Shown: positions 22,271-34,440, numbered from the stretch's first letter. The stretch is 64,000 bases of DNA from Leptasterias polaris (GCA_037783415.1 JAZGTN010000170.1:4445501-4509500); one strand, 5' to 3'. Numbers and translations: made by a program. Notes: generated from the letters alone by a model not told the origin.

Positions 22271-23154
22271 CGGCAGGTCACCATGCTTATTTATGTCCTC
22301 GAGCAATAAACATAATAGCTTTACTGTAAGATAGTGCGCGTACGTGGTATACATTAACTTATCGTGTGGAAGAGTAGCAGCGGTTTACCTGGTGTTTCTG
22401 GTTCATTGCGAGCACCCTTGTCCACGGGCTTCCGAGTTGCAATGATTATGATCGTTTTTGAGGCAACCCTTTGTTTCATTCTCAAAAATTAATTTACAAT
22501 AATAATGATAATGGGTTATTAAGAAACCCTACATCGTGTACTTCAAGGGTGTGTACAGCAATGGTAAGATTTAAATAAATGTTTACAGATTTGCATATAA
22601 CTTACCTTGTATGGTCATAGTGGAAAACTTCCTTTGAAACATGTTTGCGTGTACTGCTTTAGTTTTAATCTTGCAAGACCAAAACAGGATAATCTAAAAC
22701 TGTAAACAGAAATATGGGGGTTCATACCATTTTCTTGTAACTAAAAATGACTGTTTGGGCCTTCATTTTGTACGGGCATGCATACATACATTGGTTTATA
22801 TTAAGTCTAGGTAAATAATGGTTCTTTGAAAATTATAAACTTAATGTTGTTCAGATGCTTTAGAGTTCACATCGTGAATCTATCCACTTGGTGACTCTTC
22901 CTTGGTGCTGTACACTGTTTTTTGTAGTGTAAAGTCACCCAGTGCGAACGAGGAGGACGAACAATCGAAGTGTCTCTTTACTTTCTCCATACCCTGCATC
23001 AGGCAACATTGCCGGTGTTCTTGTTTTGGGGGCACCTTAAGTAGAGCCCCTCTTAATCGCAAATATTTACGTGAACATTTACGTAAATATTCACGTACTA
23101 TTTAAATTATGTTTGATGTCCCTTCAGGGCCACCATTATTCGAAACAGCGTTTA
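22271..23154. other. Intron 1: no gene seen
   Basis: AT-rich sequence with no supported exon or clear repeat. Confidence 0.5.
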
Positions 23155-23275
23155 ATAAGCGCTACATACGAAGTGTGGACCTGAGAACAAAAGAGGGACC
23201 TTAAACACTACTTGGACTTACCCACGTCCAGACAGTGTCAAGGAATGTCCACAGTGTGTATGCAACTCGGAGGTG
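23155..23275 (+). repeat. Dispersed repeat, copy 2 (partner at 21135-21330)
   Basis: Begins CGCTACATACGAAGTGTGG and ends near GTCCACAGTGTGTATGCAAC, parallel to the copy at 21135. Confidence 0.6.
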
Positions 23276-25088
23276 CACGCGTTGGTTGTGTGAGTGTGCA
23301 CATAATATAGATTCCGATGGTACACTACATACCGATAGGCGCCTAGCTACAATTGGCGGGGAACACGAGTCTAATGCAGCAGTTGGTGACCATGGCATTA
23401 TAAAATTTCTCGTTTACGGCCGGTGACCCATGACTTACAGGCAAAATATGTTTGTACAGGTTTGTGAAATTGGGCCTGGATACCGATTTTTCAGCCTTTT
23501 CAACGGTCAACACGCCGATAACAGTATAGGCCCTAACGTTTTATATAAACAACGTCTGCTGGAGACTCACGAATATTGTACTTTGTGCTAAAGTGCGAAT
23601 TCACCACTTTCCAATATCGTAAAGAGCTTGGTTTGTCACTTGATACCCTCAGAGGAATTTATGTGTGGATAAACCTCATAACTAATTCAGTCGTAACCTT
23701 AGCCTTAGCCGTAGCTGTACCCCATATGAATTTGTTGTGTTCACTTAAGCTCGTTTCCCCTGTTCACGCATTTCCTGATAACAAAACGAAGCGAAAAAGG
23801 CAGGTTTTTCCCTCTTTTTCGCTCATAACTTGATAACCCCACGGGTGATTTCACGGGGTAAAACAGTTTCAAAAAGTATATTTTAAGGTCAAGCTAATGG
23901 TGGTAGTTGTTTCCTTTTGTTATGAAAAAAACCGCCGTACTTTTGCATTTGAAAAAACTAAGTTGTGCGGGTTTTCCTGTGGTAGCGTGCATTTTTCACC
24001 CCATCAGAATTACTCATTTGGGTGTCGATTCTTTTTGGAGTGTCGGATTCCACCGGGTAAAACAGAATCGAATAGTTGAGACTATTACCTTCACTGTGAT
24101 GTAAGAAAGGTTTCGATTGGTTGAAAAAAAACCGACGTACTTTTGAAGATGAAAAAGTGACCAATGATGATCCTCGATCGATATTCTGTTCTTTGGCCGG
24201 AGTTCCCACTGGTCACCGTTTGTTTACACGTGTTTGGTAACCCTACATGCGACCTTCATCTTCTGAGTTCAAGAACAGATTTTCTGTGTTTACATCATTG
24301 GGAAATCTTAGAAAAATGGACCATATCTAATCAATGACCATATTGTGAACTTTTTACGTGGAAATTCGATCTTGAAGTAGTGTGAATTTGGAACCTAAAA
24401 GGCATGAAATTCAGGATGCGAAGGCCATTTTGACCACTTCCATGACTCTACGTGACTTGGACCGTACCATTTTTGTCAAAGGAAGGTATGCGTGGATTCC
24501 TTTGTTTATTGCAGTGGGTATGGGCTTTTTATATATAAGTTATGGCATCATGGTGAGATTCGTCTAATAATGATTATCATTATTTTTGTTAAACTTCTAT
24601 TATTGTTGCTATGTGATGAAAAGGTATCACAAAAGTAAGATTTATTTTTGACTTGTGCAAAACATAATGAGTGTTTTTTTTATTTATTTGTTAAGTGTTA
24701 AAAAAAAGAACTGTTGTTCAGAAAAGATAAACAGAAGTAACTTTTCAGAAACCAACTTCTCATTGCTTCAAATGTTTCTGTTTTTCCATGTATATGTGTA
24801 TTAGTTAGGCCTATATCAGTATGAAAGTTACGAATGAACGTCCCTCTGTGGTTACATAACGCGTTAAGTTTTACCTTTTCTGAAAATGGAACATGCAACC
24901 CGGTCCTGGTATGGTCGAACGCACAGCTACACAGGGTTTGGGTTAATCCGATTTAATGAGCCCGTGCACTGCCTCCCAGCGAACGCACAAGAATTAACTT
25001 GTAATCTTAAGTGAACAAAACAGGGGGCAACAAATTCATATGGTAGCCGTAGCTGTAGTCGGACTCGGCTCTAATCAATGGATCATAC
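23276..25088. other. Intron 1: no gene seen
   Basis: No supported exon. A short local duplication links 23920-23965 and 24110-24160 (AAAAAACCGCCGTACTTTTG / AAAAACCGACGTACTTTTG). Confidence 0.5.
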
Positions 25089-25092
25089 TTAA

Positions 25093-25450
25093 AGGCAAAG
25101 TATACCTTTGGTTTTTGGAACCGTTTGATTGTTTAAATCCTATAAATATAGGTATATACAATAAAACTAACCTGTGAAAATTTCACTTCAAAAGGTGGTC
25201 GCGAATATTTCCACGCAGGAAGAATATTCCCCTACAGGAATACACAATCTGAGAAGCGTTACGGCCGTGTAACGCTTTTCAGATTCAAATTTTGGGGGAT
25301 AAAAAATGATATGTTTTTCCATAACCGCAGTACTTCGAAGTGAAAAGTTTCTCAAAATGCATTATACTATCCAAAGCTGCTGTACTTCTTAACAAGTAAC
25401 TTTTCATTGCCATTAATTTTCAGAGTCATTACCAAACGTATACAGTCCCT
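25093..25450 (+). mobile_element. TTAA-flanked MITE (piggyBac-like), copy 1
   Basis: TTAA at 25089-25092 and at 25451-25454 bracket an element starting AGGCAAAGTATACCTTTGG and ending CCAAACGTATACAGTCCCT, an imperfect terminal inverted repeat. A hairpin AAGCGTTAC/GTAACGCTT lies in the centre (about 25254-25280). The right half (GTGAAAAGTTTCTCAAAATG...CATTATACTATCC) is shared with the copies at 28010, 33015 and 52008. Too short to code for a transposase. Confidence 0.7.
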
Positions 25451-25454
25451 TTAA

Positions 25455-26402
25455 GGAAAGATGAAACAGACCATTTCAACTAATAGCCCCAATAGTTTCG
25501 TGAAAGAACCACGGGTCATTATTCACGCTGGCCCGGCGTGCTTAAAGCCGTGCTCCGCACTCATCAAAAGTACAATGAACTAAAAAAAAAACCACGAAAT
25601 TGCTTCTATTCTCATAATATTGATTAATAATTCATAATTATTATACCAGAAGGTTAAACAAATTAATTTTGAGCAATAATAATATTATTTTTTTTTTTAA
25701 TCATTGCACTGTTGCCATATGTTTGTCAAAGAACAGCCGGAGCACGATTTCAACGCAACCGAGCGATATCGAAACGTAGTTATTAATTTATTCTTTTCCA
25801 CGAAACTGTGAAACTCATAAATTTTGTTCAAGGGTAATTACAACTATTGCGGTTTGTGAGTTTGATAAGGGAATTTTATTCTTGACATGACTTTGGATCA
25901 CTTGACATTGTGATGTACTTGGCGACTGTTTGGTCTCCCTCTTGTGTCAATTAGCTATATATAAAAAATATAGTAAACTAAGGAACTCTTGCTGTTTTGC
26001 TAATTGTCCCATTTTTGTTTTTGTTTTCAGTTTGTACGTAACTTTGTTTACTTGAACTCATAGTTTTTTCATTTCTAGTTTTAAGATTTTTATAAATAAT
26101 TTTTTTAATAGGCGTATTTTACATTAGAAGTGACATTTTTAAGGTACTGGTAGCACTTTAAGACTACAAAATTACAAAAACAAACGAACAAAAAACAAAA
26201 CAAACAAAATTAGCTTTAGTAGCAAAAACTTTATTCATCAGATGAAGTACAGTAAAAACAATTGTCATACTTATCTCGATGTGTTTCCAAACAAAGTTTA
26301 AACAAACACATCACGTATAACCACGTTTTCAAAAATAAAATAAAAAATAAAATCTCCTTTATTTCCGAATTCGGTACACATACACTCTTGTGGTATTTAA
26401 CA
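25455..26402. other. Intron 1: no gene seen
   Basis: Very AT-rich sequence without exons; A/T homopolymer runs only. Confidence 0.5.
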
Positions 26403-26405
26403 TTA

Positions 26406-27056
26406 AGGCCGTGTCCAAAATAACGACCGGGGCTACTGTTATTGATTGATGTTCACCTTAACATGCGTTGGAGCATCGGTGCGTTGGAGCATCGGACAAC
26501 CATAGTAACATCCGTAGGCTGCGTCCGATTTGGTGGCTATACGGCTACGGCGGGAAAGTAGAATGAGGTCAGAACCCACGTGGCTTTATATTGCCTGCTT
26601 TTACTCGTGTTTTTGTTAAAACTACGACTCTCGGGTAATCCTCGGCGTGTACTGCTATTGGCTGACCGAGGGAGCAGTAGTATAACCATAACATGAGTAC
26701 AGAAAGTCACTATTTGTTTTATAGCACCTCATATTATAGTAGATGGTTTGCGATACAATTCCCGCTACATTTATTTTATTACTTCGATGCTGTAACTGTT
26801 CCTAGACATATTATGCCAATAACCCGATGTTGTTACGGGCTTAGTCCATTTGCTGCTGTGAAATAGTACATTGGTTGGTACGGGTATAGTATACATTGTT
26901 TGCTGCGTGTATAGCTTCCCGTAATTGAGCGGCTTTCTGGAAAAACAAATGAAAACATATCATGTGACGCACTCTTAATCAATCAAAAGGCAGAATCCTT
27001 GTAAGGTGTGTTATAATTCCCAATGATGCAAACTGCGATTGTTACGGACACGGCCT
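26406..27056 (+). mobile_element. TTA-flanked non-autonomous DNA transposon (PIF/Harbinger-like?)
   Basis: The terminal inverted repeat AGGCCGTGTCC (26406-26416) pairs with GGACACGGCCT (27046-27056), with weaker similarity further in. A 3-bp TTA stands on both sides (26403-26405 and 27057-27059). Three-base TWA target duplications are typical of PIF/Harbinger elements. The body holds GCTGCGTCCGATTTGGTGGC, a phrase echoed near 43837. No transposase frame is present. Confidence 0.65.
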
Positions 27057-27734
27057 TTAGGAGGCTTTTGAGCTTGTAGACTATTTCTGCTATATAAAAC
27101 AACTTCCACAATCTTGACAAGCAGAGAACTGTAAATTACCGGTAGTTTTTAAATATTCGACCGTGAAGTCGCACCACAAACCGATGTATGGGTGAAAAAA
27201 CATACAATTTGGCAACATGGTTTTATAAAAATTATTGATATATTCATTACTGTTAATATTTATTGCAAGTTTCAAGAATTAACACGCAATGGTTTCGTAT
27301 TAACATTAATTAGCGTGACCGACGTTTGAAAGCGTTTGTTTTGAAATGAATATTGTTTAAAATATGTTTTAAAGGTAGAATTGTGGGCTTCCTTGTACCA
27401 TGTGAACGAACACGGTCCGCCATTTTGTGGAGTCAAAACATTGGTTCTACAAAATTGTGTACAGTGTCAGTTTCAGAAACTACACAATTTCACGAAGCGG
27501 CGTATGCATATTGGTTTGTGTACACATTGCTCTGTGTACACTTCTCTCCTTTTAAATTTTTTTTAAAATCACTTTTGCTTTTTGTCAAGCATCATGCCTC
27601 AGCTTCGTAAACACAAAGCATTTTTTCTCTCTCTCTCTTCAATGTTTGAATTATTGGTGATTAAACCTTCTAGACTCATTTTTGGGAGTTAATTTTGTTT
27701 CTTCTTTATGCTCTACTTGATCTAATTTCTGCAG

Positions 27735-27902
27735 GTGTGTCTTGCTAACAGCCAGGCCTTACGTGACCGGCCGAGGTACCCGATGACCGTACAGATGTAC
27801 TGGAGCGAGGACAGCGTGAATCCTGCCCGTGTAGCCTTCATGCAACACATGAAGTGGACAAAAGTCGCCATTATCTTTGAGGATATTGAATACTTCCGTC
27901 TG
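27735..27902 (+). CDS. GABA-B receptor-like gene, exon 2 (ligand-binding domain)
   Basis: 56 codons, entered after TTTCTGCAG and left before GTGAGT, phase 0 at both ends. The peptide includes RDRPRYPMTVQMYWSEDSVN, then PARVAFMQHMKWTKVAIIFE, ending FEDIEYFRL. In GABA-B receptors this region carries the conserved RYP-F-R-xPS-xxxNP pattern followed by the strand with WKKVA; here RYP, the S-D/NP segment (SEDSVNP) and KWTKVAIIFE are in place, though FFRT is replaced by VQMY. It forms the hinge and the start of the second lobe of the Venus-flytrap domain. Intron 1 before it is 10.9 kb and intron 2 after it 3.2 kb. Confidence 0.93.
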
Positions 27903-28009
27903 GTGAGTTTGAATTACAGGAACGATATCAGGAGCAAGATATCAACATTGGTCAAAAAATAACGATTCAGAGAAAATGGCAGGAAAACGGTTTTTGCTTT
28001 TGCCTTTAA

Positions 28010-28388
28010 AGACGGGATATACTTTTGGTAATCGTCTAACACCAGTATCCTCACTTGGTGTGTCCCAACAATATGCATGAAATAACAAACCTGTAAACAT
28101 TTGGGCCAAAATGGTCGTCGAAGTTTCAAGAAAATAGAGAAAGAAATAAACCCTTGTTGCATAGAATTGTATGCTTGCAGATGCCAGAGAAATGCCTCAT
28201 GCCTGAGCCTTTCTCAGAATCAATTTTTGGAGTGAAAAAATGTCTCCTTCTCAAAAACTATAAGTTAGTTCAAAGGGTGTCATTTCCAATACATTTTTTT
28301 ATTACCAACAGATCTCCAGTGCTCTTAACAAATTAAGTTCTTATATTCATTGAGTTTTTGGAGTAATCACCAAAGGTATACCCTCCCT
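28010..28388 (+). mobile_element. TTAA-flanked MITE (piggyBac-like), copy 2
   Basis: Preceded by TTAA (28006-28009) and followed by TTAC (28389-28392, a decayed TTAA). Starts AGACGGGATATACTTTTGGT and ends CCAAAGGTATACCCTCCCT, an inverted pair. Internal phrases (CACTTGGTGTGTCCCAACA, AAACCCTTGTTGCATAGAA) match the copy at 33015. It lies in intron 2, 107 bp after exon 2. Confidence 0.75.
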
Positions 28389-28923
28389 TTACAGACAGAC
28401 CGATGAAGACCAACGTGACGAAGGTCTGGCCATAGTTCGGATATAAGCTAGATATAGTTAGATATGACGAGAACAAAATTCGAATAATTCAAGATGACAC
28501 TTTAGTTATTTGTGCTGAGTTAACCATCAGTATAACACTGAATATATTAACCCATTAAAAATCCAAAGTTAAATAGGCCTACGAAACAGCAACATCAATT
28601 GACAATTCCTTAATATTGTTAAAGACGCACAAAGTGACCGGATGCGTTCAAAAGGTGAGCTACGATACCATTAGATATATACAACTATATTCTATTCATC
28701 GCGAAGGACAGAGCATTGTATGGAGATTTTGGATAATTCCCGTAGTCGGTCCTCTCGGGTATAATATTTTTTTCATTGAAGATCGTTACCATTACGCCTC
28801 TTGGTTCGGGGTGCTTTAGGCTTCCATCGATTTAGCTTTATGAGTTTATTTTTTATTTTTTATTTTTTTTACGGAGGCAGTTTAACCATGGAGGAATAAG
28901 AACACAAAGGCCTAACCGAGTTA

Positions 28924-30055
28924 GGGGCCGTTCACAATTATCAACATTTTTACGAGCGTACAAACCGTACACTTTTTCAAGCCCCCCCCTCCCCCCTAAA
29001 AGTGTACGAAAAAAATGTAGATTTTTTTTCACACAAGTCTACATACTGTAGTTGAACAACACCGGTTTAAAATGCGCGCTGATATGCAATTGCGTGTGTA
29101 TGCTACAATTGTAGCTAGCAGGCATGTGAGACCGTACCTAGCCTCCGCGTTTTTTATTTTCCCATTCCGCGTTTTTCTTGCGGGCTCCGCGTTTTTCTCG
29201 TCTCCGCCGTGTAAATCACTCCGCCGTGGCAGCGTCGGGAATCACTTTAATTGCGATTTTATTTCAACACGCCCGTGAGTCGGGGGCTAGACCCGCGTTA
29301 GTCTTTGATTAAAGCCGTTGTTTTCATTAAGCGCGATGTCCCATTAAACTTACCCATGTCGTCATTCCGTTCCACCAAGAGAGGGCGCTGTACTAAAAAC
29401 TGTATTAAAAAGCCAACACCCTGAGCCAAGACTAGGCGCACACGGTCTTTCACGTCTGTGCTGAACGCATCGCGCTTGTTTTAATTGTGGAACACATTTC
29501 TAAGGAATGTCACAAAAACATATTGAAAATGAGGACGAACAACACATTGTTACCAAGTAAGAATTGTGGTCTATATATTTCTGTTAATGTTTTGTTTACG
29601 CTGCAGTACAAAGCCTGTTATTCTGACTGTAGAGCTGGCCCAAAATCCGGACACGGATTTCACTTGCTAAAGTTTTCCGCGTTTTTTCTGTGACCCGCTC
29701 ACATGCCTGTGAGCGCGCTAGTAGGGAACGGAAGGGGTTTGCACTCGCGGTTTGACATGTTTGGTTCATGTATACATGTATGTGTGTAGGACTACAATGC
29801 CGCGCATGCTGTACACAATACGTTCATGGATGCAATGCGGGGCCTGCCTGGCTCGGGGTGCGACCGTCTCGGCCAGTGCTCGCTCGGCATCGGTTGCGGC
29901 GTGGATGGGATGTGAGCAATGTCGGCTGTGGCGACAGGCGAGAAAATAGATCGACATTAAAAAAATTAAAAAAAGCGTACGGCGGGCATTAACCCCTCTC
30001 CCCCCAGCGAACGGTTTGTACGCTCGTGAAAATGTTGATAATTGTGAACGGCCCC
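28924..30055 (+). mobile_element. TTA-flanked DNA transposon with ~45-bp inverted repeats
   Basis: The left end GGGGCCGTTCACAATTATCA (continuing through CATTTTTACGAGCG and TACAAACCGT, to about 28968) is mirrored at the right end (about 30009-30055) ending AATTGTGAACGGCCCC. TTA is present on both sides (28921-28923 and 30056-30058). C-rich and G-poor spacer follows each end. Frames inside (29072, 29487, 29752) are short and unrecognised, so it is non-autonomous or degraded. TTA duplication suggests the PIF/Harbinger group; the end sequence alone does not prove it. It occupies a third of intron 2. Confidence 0.75.
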
Positions 30056-30058
30056 TTA

Positions 30059-31059
30059 GGAATTGTTCATTTTAATTATAATTTATAAGATGCCCCTGGG
30101 TGAAACAGAGCTTACATGTTTTATTAACCTGCTGTCAATAGCAACAGAGAAACTTAAGGATACAATAAGTTATAACCTGTGTTTTAACCAATTATTATCT
30201 ACGGCTCGCAGGACGATAACCCCGTTCCTGCCTATCACCATGTATCGCCTCATGCTGCATTACAATAAACATTCATTATTACTGCCTCGCAAACAAACAT
30301 AAGCAAATAAACTGTACATACCATTAGAAAGAGCACATCATTATTGTTCAATGTGATACATTTTGCCATTTTCCCCATCCCCTATCACTAGTAATGAGAG
30401 TATTAAAAAACCACTTCTTGTTGATTGGTTTTCTTGTGGTAGCGTTAACAGTGTATGTGTGTTCTACGGAAAATCACATTGTTGGGCAGGTATGGGTAAC
30501 CCTTCGAGTAGCCCCTGATATCAAAATTCACTATTACATCTAAAGTGGTTCTGTAGCCGACGAAAGCAAGGAAAACGCGATGTTTAAACTAATGAAACAC
30601 ATAATTTTACCTCTTCTTCAAGTCATTTTCTCTTCCGATATATATATATATTTTTAATATCCCTTTTTATTTATTTTTTCTAGCTTTTTTTATATATAAC
30701 AGTATAATGAATGCCCAACAGGGTTTTGTAAACAAAGGCATTTGGTATAATCATTCAAACAACTGAGCAGGCTGAACGAAGTTTCTGCGACAACTGATGT
30801 TTGTTTCTGGGTTTTTTTGCAATGATATGATGATATACTGTACAAACAATTGAAAATACTTGACTCAAAATTAATTAGTCATTAACTAATTAACGATTTT
30901 TTTTTATGTCAGCTACAATGGACATATTGTGCAGGGTTCGGAAACCCTTTTGGCAAACCTTTGTTGCTGCAGACTGTTTAGTAACGGTAAACTAGATTTG
31001 CTAGCAACATGCCATAAGACCCTGAAAATAATTGAAATATTTTGACTTGTTTTATACAG
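30059..31059. other. Intron 2, 3' part: no gene seen
   Basis: AT-rich sequence up to the exon 3 acceptor; no repeat structure recognised. Confidence 0.5.
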
Positions 31060-31167
31060 AATGTTGAAGACCTCGTCTCAAAGCTGAAAGATGTCCAAAT
31101 ATCTGTCACTGCGACTGAAGCAATTAGTGACGTCAATTCACCTGATCAGCAGTTATTGAGTCTCAAG
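31060..31167 (+). CDS. GABA-B receptor-like gene, exon 3 (ligand-binding domain, lobe 2)
   Basis: 36 codons, NVEDLVSKLKDVQISVTATE then AISDVNSPDQQLLSLK, entered after TTTATACAG and left before GTAGTA in phase 0. It corresponds to the helix and strand of lobe 2 that in GABA-B subunits read as a leucine-rich helix, a strand ending I-x-I/V-x-x-T-E/Q, and the S-x-DP-x-x-x-x-K segment. The next residues in all known members are the DARII strand, which is supplied by exon 4, 14.7 kb downstream. Confidence 0.9.
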
Positions 31168-31489
31168 GTAGTATTATCTCGTATTATCTCACAATGACTT
31201 CTTTTAACCGTTGGGTGTGTCCATTACCACAGAAAAGATGACCGGTCCGTGAAAAATAAAAGGGTTTAACAACAGGTGTTTGTTTTGCACATTATTGGAC
31301 GAACACTTAACAATTCTAACATTGCTGCAGAGGTATAACGAACTACTTTTTCGAGGGAACGAAGATCAGGAGAACAAACTAGTATTTCGCGGGAATAAAA
31401 TGGTTTCGAGGAACGAAATAATACCTCGAGGTTTGACGAAACAATGTTAAATAGTTTTTTGTTTATGTGTTTAAGTTTTGTTTTACCTG

Positions 31490-33012
31490 TTCCATTTAGA
31501 GGGGCCGTAGAACAAAAATCTGAATATTATCATGAAACTATGCCCCGTTGTTTTAATTTTCTTTACGTATTCAAGTTTTGTTTTACCTGTCCCTTTAGGG
31601 GCTTTTAAAGTCACCTGGCAGTGGTATTTTTTCAAAATAAAGCTTTTGTCATTAATATATACATTTTTATGAGTGGAATGTGAATAAACAATTAGGGCCT
31701 ATCTAAGGTTAAAAAAAAGGTATTTTTATTTTAATTACAAATAAAAAAATAGGCCCCCTTTACATGGCGCTGTTCGTGACGTCAATCGAGGCAGGAGAAA
31801 ATGTGTAGTCTGGCCCCGTACATTACGTCTGGGTACCTGATCAGTATGATGCGTTTTCGTATTCGGACGTCACCACCCAATGCAATCCTAGGACAGTGTA
31901 CAGTCGACTAATACGAGACGTCAGTTTATACGAGGTTTTTCACCGGTCCCGAACTGTCCCACGCGCGTTTCTATGTCTTAAAAACGGAAGATACGAGCAT
32001 GGTCATAACGAGAACACGGATAATACGAGGTATTGTTTTTCCTACTTTGCCAAACTATTTATCGGATCGGCGTGCCGCGGCGTCGTGGCATACAGCTCAA
32101 GTCGAACCGAACACCAGAAACATTTCGCTGGTAACCTAAGCTTCACTGCAACTTCCCTTGCACACTACTACCAACGAAAAAATCCCCGATATCAAAGCAC
32201 GACGGGGTATTCAAGTGTTCGCTGCATAGCGCTGAAAACGACGTCGGACCGGACCATTTTGCCCTCGTTAGCCTGACTTTCGATGCCCGTAACTGCCTAT
32301 ATTTGGGATCTGCAGGAAAAAAAAAATGCTGGCTGACCCCATCTTTAGTCGTTTTGCTGCATCCAGCAGCAATTTTTGCCGGAAAAATGCAAGGAAAATA
32401 CCCCTTTTGGATAACCAAACGAAACGTACAATCTCACTACTTGCACGTGTATATACAACGTAAATGCAGGCAAGTTCGAGGGGGGGTCGATGTTCGATCG
32501 AGGCGAAGTCTTCCTCGATTGACGTCACAAAAAGTGATGGGCGGAGTCGCCCCCAAGCAACTTTATCTATTTTTTTACATATAAATACTGACAAACAATT
32601 ACTCAAAAATTTGTTTTATTGTTAATAAACATATACTCTTATATTAAAAAAAAAATTATAATCTATTTCCAGTTGACTTTAAAGAAGACCTGAATATTAC
32701 CGTGAAACTATGTCCCGTGCACCTCCCAAATATCCAAATCAGTCGTCTTTATTTTCTTGACGTGTTAAAGTTTTGTTTTACCTGTCCCCTTTAGGGACCC
32801 AAACCAACCTGATTATTACTGTGAAACTATTCCCCGTGCGCCTTCCAAAAAAAATATCCAAATCGGTTGTCTTTATTTTCTTGACGTGTTAATGTTTTGT
32901 TTTACCTGTCCCCTTTAGGCTTAAACCAACCTGATTATTATTGTGAAACTATTCCCCATGCGCCTTCCAAATATCCAAATCATTGGTTCTTACTGTTTTA
33001 CCTGTCCCCTTT
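31490..33012 (+). repeat. Tandem ~120-bp repeat, interrupted by a TTAA element
   Basis: A monomer containing TGTTTTACCTGTCCCTTTAG, then GAATATTA/GATTATTA, GTGAAACTATGCCCCG, then CTTTATTTTCTTGACGTGTT, is present once before (31490-31604) and about three times after (32683-33012) an inserted element. A fragment (GGGCTTCAAAAAAACTGAATATTACT) continues after the next insertion at 33351. Confidence 0.8.
31609..32678 (+). mobile_element. TTAA-flanked piggyBac-like non-autonomous element inserted in the tandem repeat
   Basis: TTAA at 31605-31608 and 32679-32682. The ends AGTCACCTGGCAGTGG and TCCAGTTGACT are imperfect inverted repeats, and GACGTCAATCGAGG (31779-31792) is inverted at about 32510-32523. 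Removing the element and one TTAA restores a continuous monomer of the surrounding tandem repeat, which supports an insertion. Frames inside (31896-32276 and others) show no transposase motif. Confidence 0.7.
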
Positions 33013-33014
33013 AA

Positions 33015-33350
33015 AGGCACTGAACACGTTTGGTAATTATCAAAGACCAGTATTGTCACTCGGTGTATCCCAACATATGCATACAATAACAAGCCTGTGA
33101 AAATTTTGGCTGAATCAGTCATCGAAGTTGCAAGAAAATAAAGAAAGAAAAAACACCCTTGTTGCACAATTTTGCATGAAGTCTTTTATTATTTTAGTGA
33201 AAAGTTACCTCTTTCTCAAAAACTACGTTACTTCAGAGGGAGTGGTTTCTCACAATGTTTTATACTATTCACAGCTCTCCGTTGCTGGTTACCAAGTAAG
33301 TTTTTATGCTAATATATATTTTGAGTAATTACCAAACGTGTTCAGTGCCT
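33015..33350 (+). mobile_element. TTAA-flanked MITE (piggyBac-like), copy 3, best preserved
   Basis: Exact TTAA at 33011-33014 and 33351-33354. Ends AGGCACTGAACACGTTTGGT and ACCAAACGTGTTCAGTGCCT are perfect inverted repeats that extend through AATTA. Internal phrases AAACACCCTTGTTGCACAA and TTCTCACAATGTTTTATAC are shared with the other copies. It is inserted in the same tandem-repeat family as the element at 31609. Confidence 0.85.
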
Positions 33351-33354
33351 TTAA

Positions 33355-34244
33355 GGGCTTCAAAAAAACTGAATATTACTTTTGAAGCAGCTCTAAAAAA
33401 TTGTACCCTGGTCTCAAACTATTGATAATATAAATTAAGTGGTCCAAACATTATAATAAGCGCAAGAAGCAGTCCATTGACAACAGGTTAATTCACAGAA
33501 ATACAACCTGTCGACTGCACTCTGTGTTCTGCTGTGGATGGATGCGGTGCTGTGTACTGACGTGACATATATACATAAGTCCTGCATCCGTGTTTCTTGC
33601 ATTACTGACTAACATAAGAGAATAGAAAATGCTGGAGGAGGGATGCATCCGTCAAGGGATAAATACGGCCAGATGAATAGCTCAACTTTAAGATGTTTTT
33701 ACGCACCACAGGCATTAATTCCGACCAACATTTAACGCAACGCCTGCGCAACTATGCGAACATGCGTCCCTGTGAGACGCCACAAAACACTGGTACATAC
33801 TGGCAGTGATCTCCTGCGAAATTGTATGCTACGTTGGCTGGATGTCAATAAAAGTATGTAAACAAATTGAATATCCAAAACTCACGTCAAGGCGAGATTT
33901 GGAGATTCAAATTTCCGTGGTGTCCGTTTGTGCGGTTGGTACCCACTGTCACCTCGCTAAACCTGGATTTGACGTTCTTGATGAAAACACAATTTCGAGG
34001 TTTGTGTGAATCATTATTCTAGTTTTAAAACATCTGTCCAACTATATTCATTTAATAACAAACGCCTTTTATATTCAAAGTGACCAATCCGAAGGCAAAG
34101 TGTCCCCTTAATCAATGATGATAATTAACTGGTTGCAATGCCAGTAATTCCACCATTATTTAGATAAAATAAAACAATGTTTACCAAACCACCCTTTTCC
34201 TAAAAATAGCTGAGAAACTTTAGTTATACCGCATGTCAACTCAC
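33355..34244. other. Intron 3: no gene seen
   Basis: Ordinary sequence between the MITE and the antisense exon candidate. Frames at 33806-34009 have no support. Confidence 0.5.
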
Positions 34245-34440
34245 ATATAGCACTGATATCCTGTTGATTATTTTCATCGTCGGACCTCAACGCCGGAAGA
34301 TATGATATCTCCTCATAAGTCATTTGCTTCAGACACGCATTGACGTAATTATTCAATAAATCAAACATCTTTGGAAACTGATCCAGTTCCACTTTGGCTT
34401 CATTCCCAAGTCCCAAAGGTTTGAATTCAAAGTTTCGGTT
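34245..34440 (-). CDS. Candidate antisense exon (unknown protein), in receptor intron 3
   Basis: A 196-nt open segment on the minus strand, with the strong acceptor TTTTTTTCTTCAAG before it and the strong donor GTGAGT (34244-34239) after it. It enters in phase 0 and leaves in phase 1. The 65 codons give a soluble, acidic/basic-mixed peptide starting NRNFEFKPLGLGNEAKVELD, with QFPKMFDLLNNYVNACLKQM in the middle and LRSDDENNQQDISAI at the end. Composition and codon usage look like real coding sequence rather than intron noise. I do not recognise the protein family. It would belong to a gene transcribed opposite to the receptor. The stretch could instead be a retroposed or decayed exon. Confidence 0.55.

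Noticed and set aside
24382..24567. 61-residue frame with a hydrophobic end and a possible donor GTATGC
   Set aside because: An in-frame stop lies directly after the only candidate acceptor; no family match.
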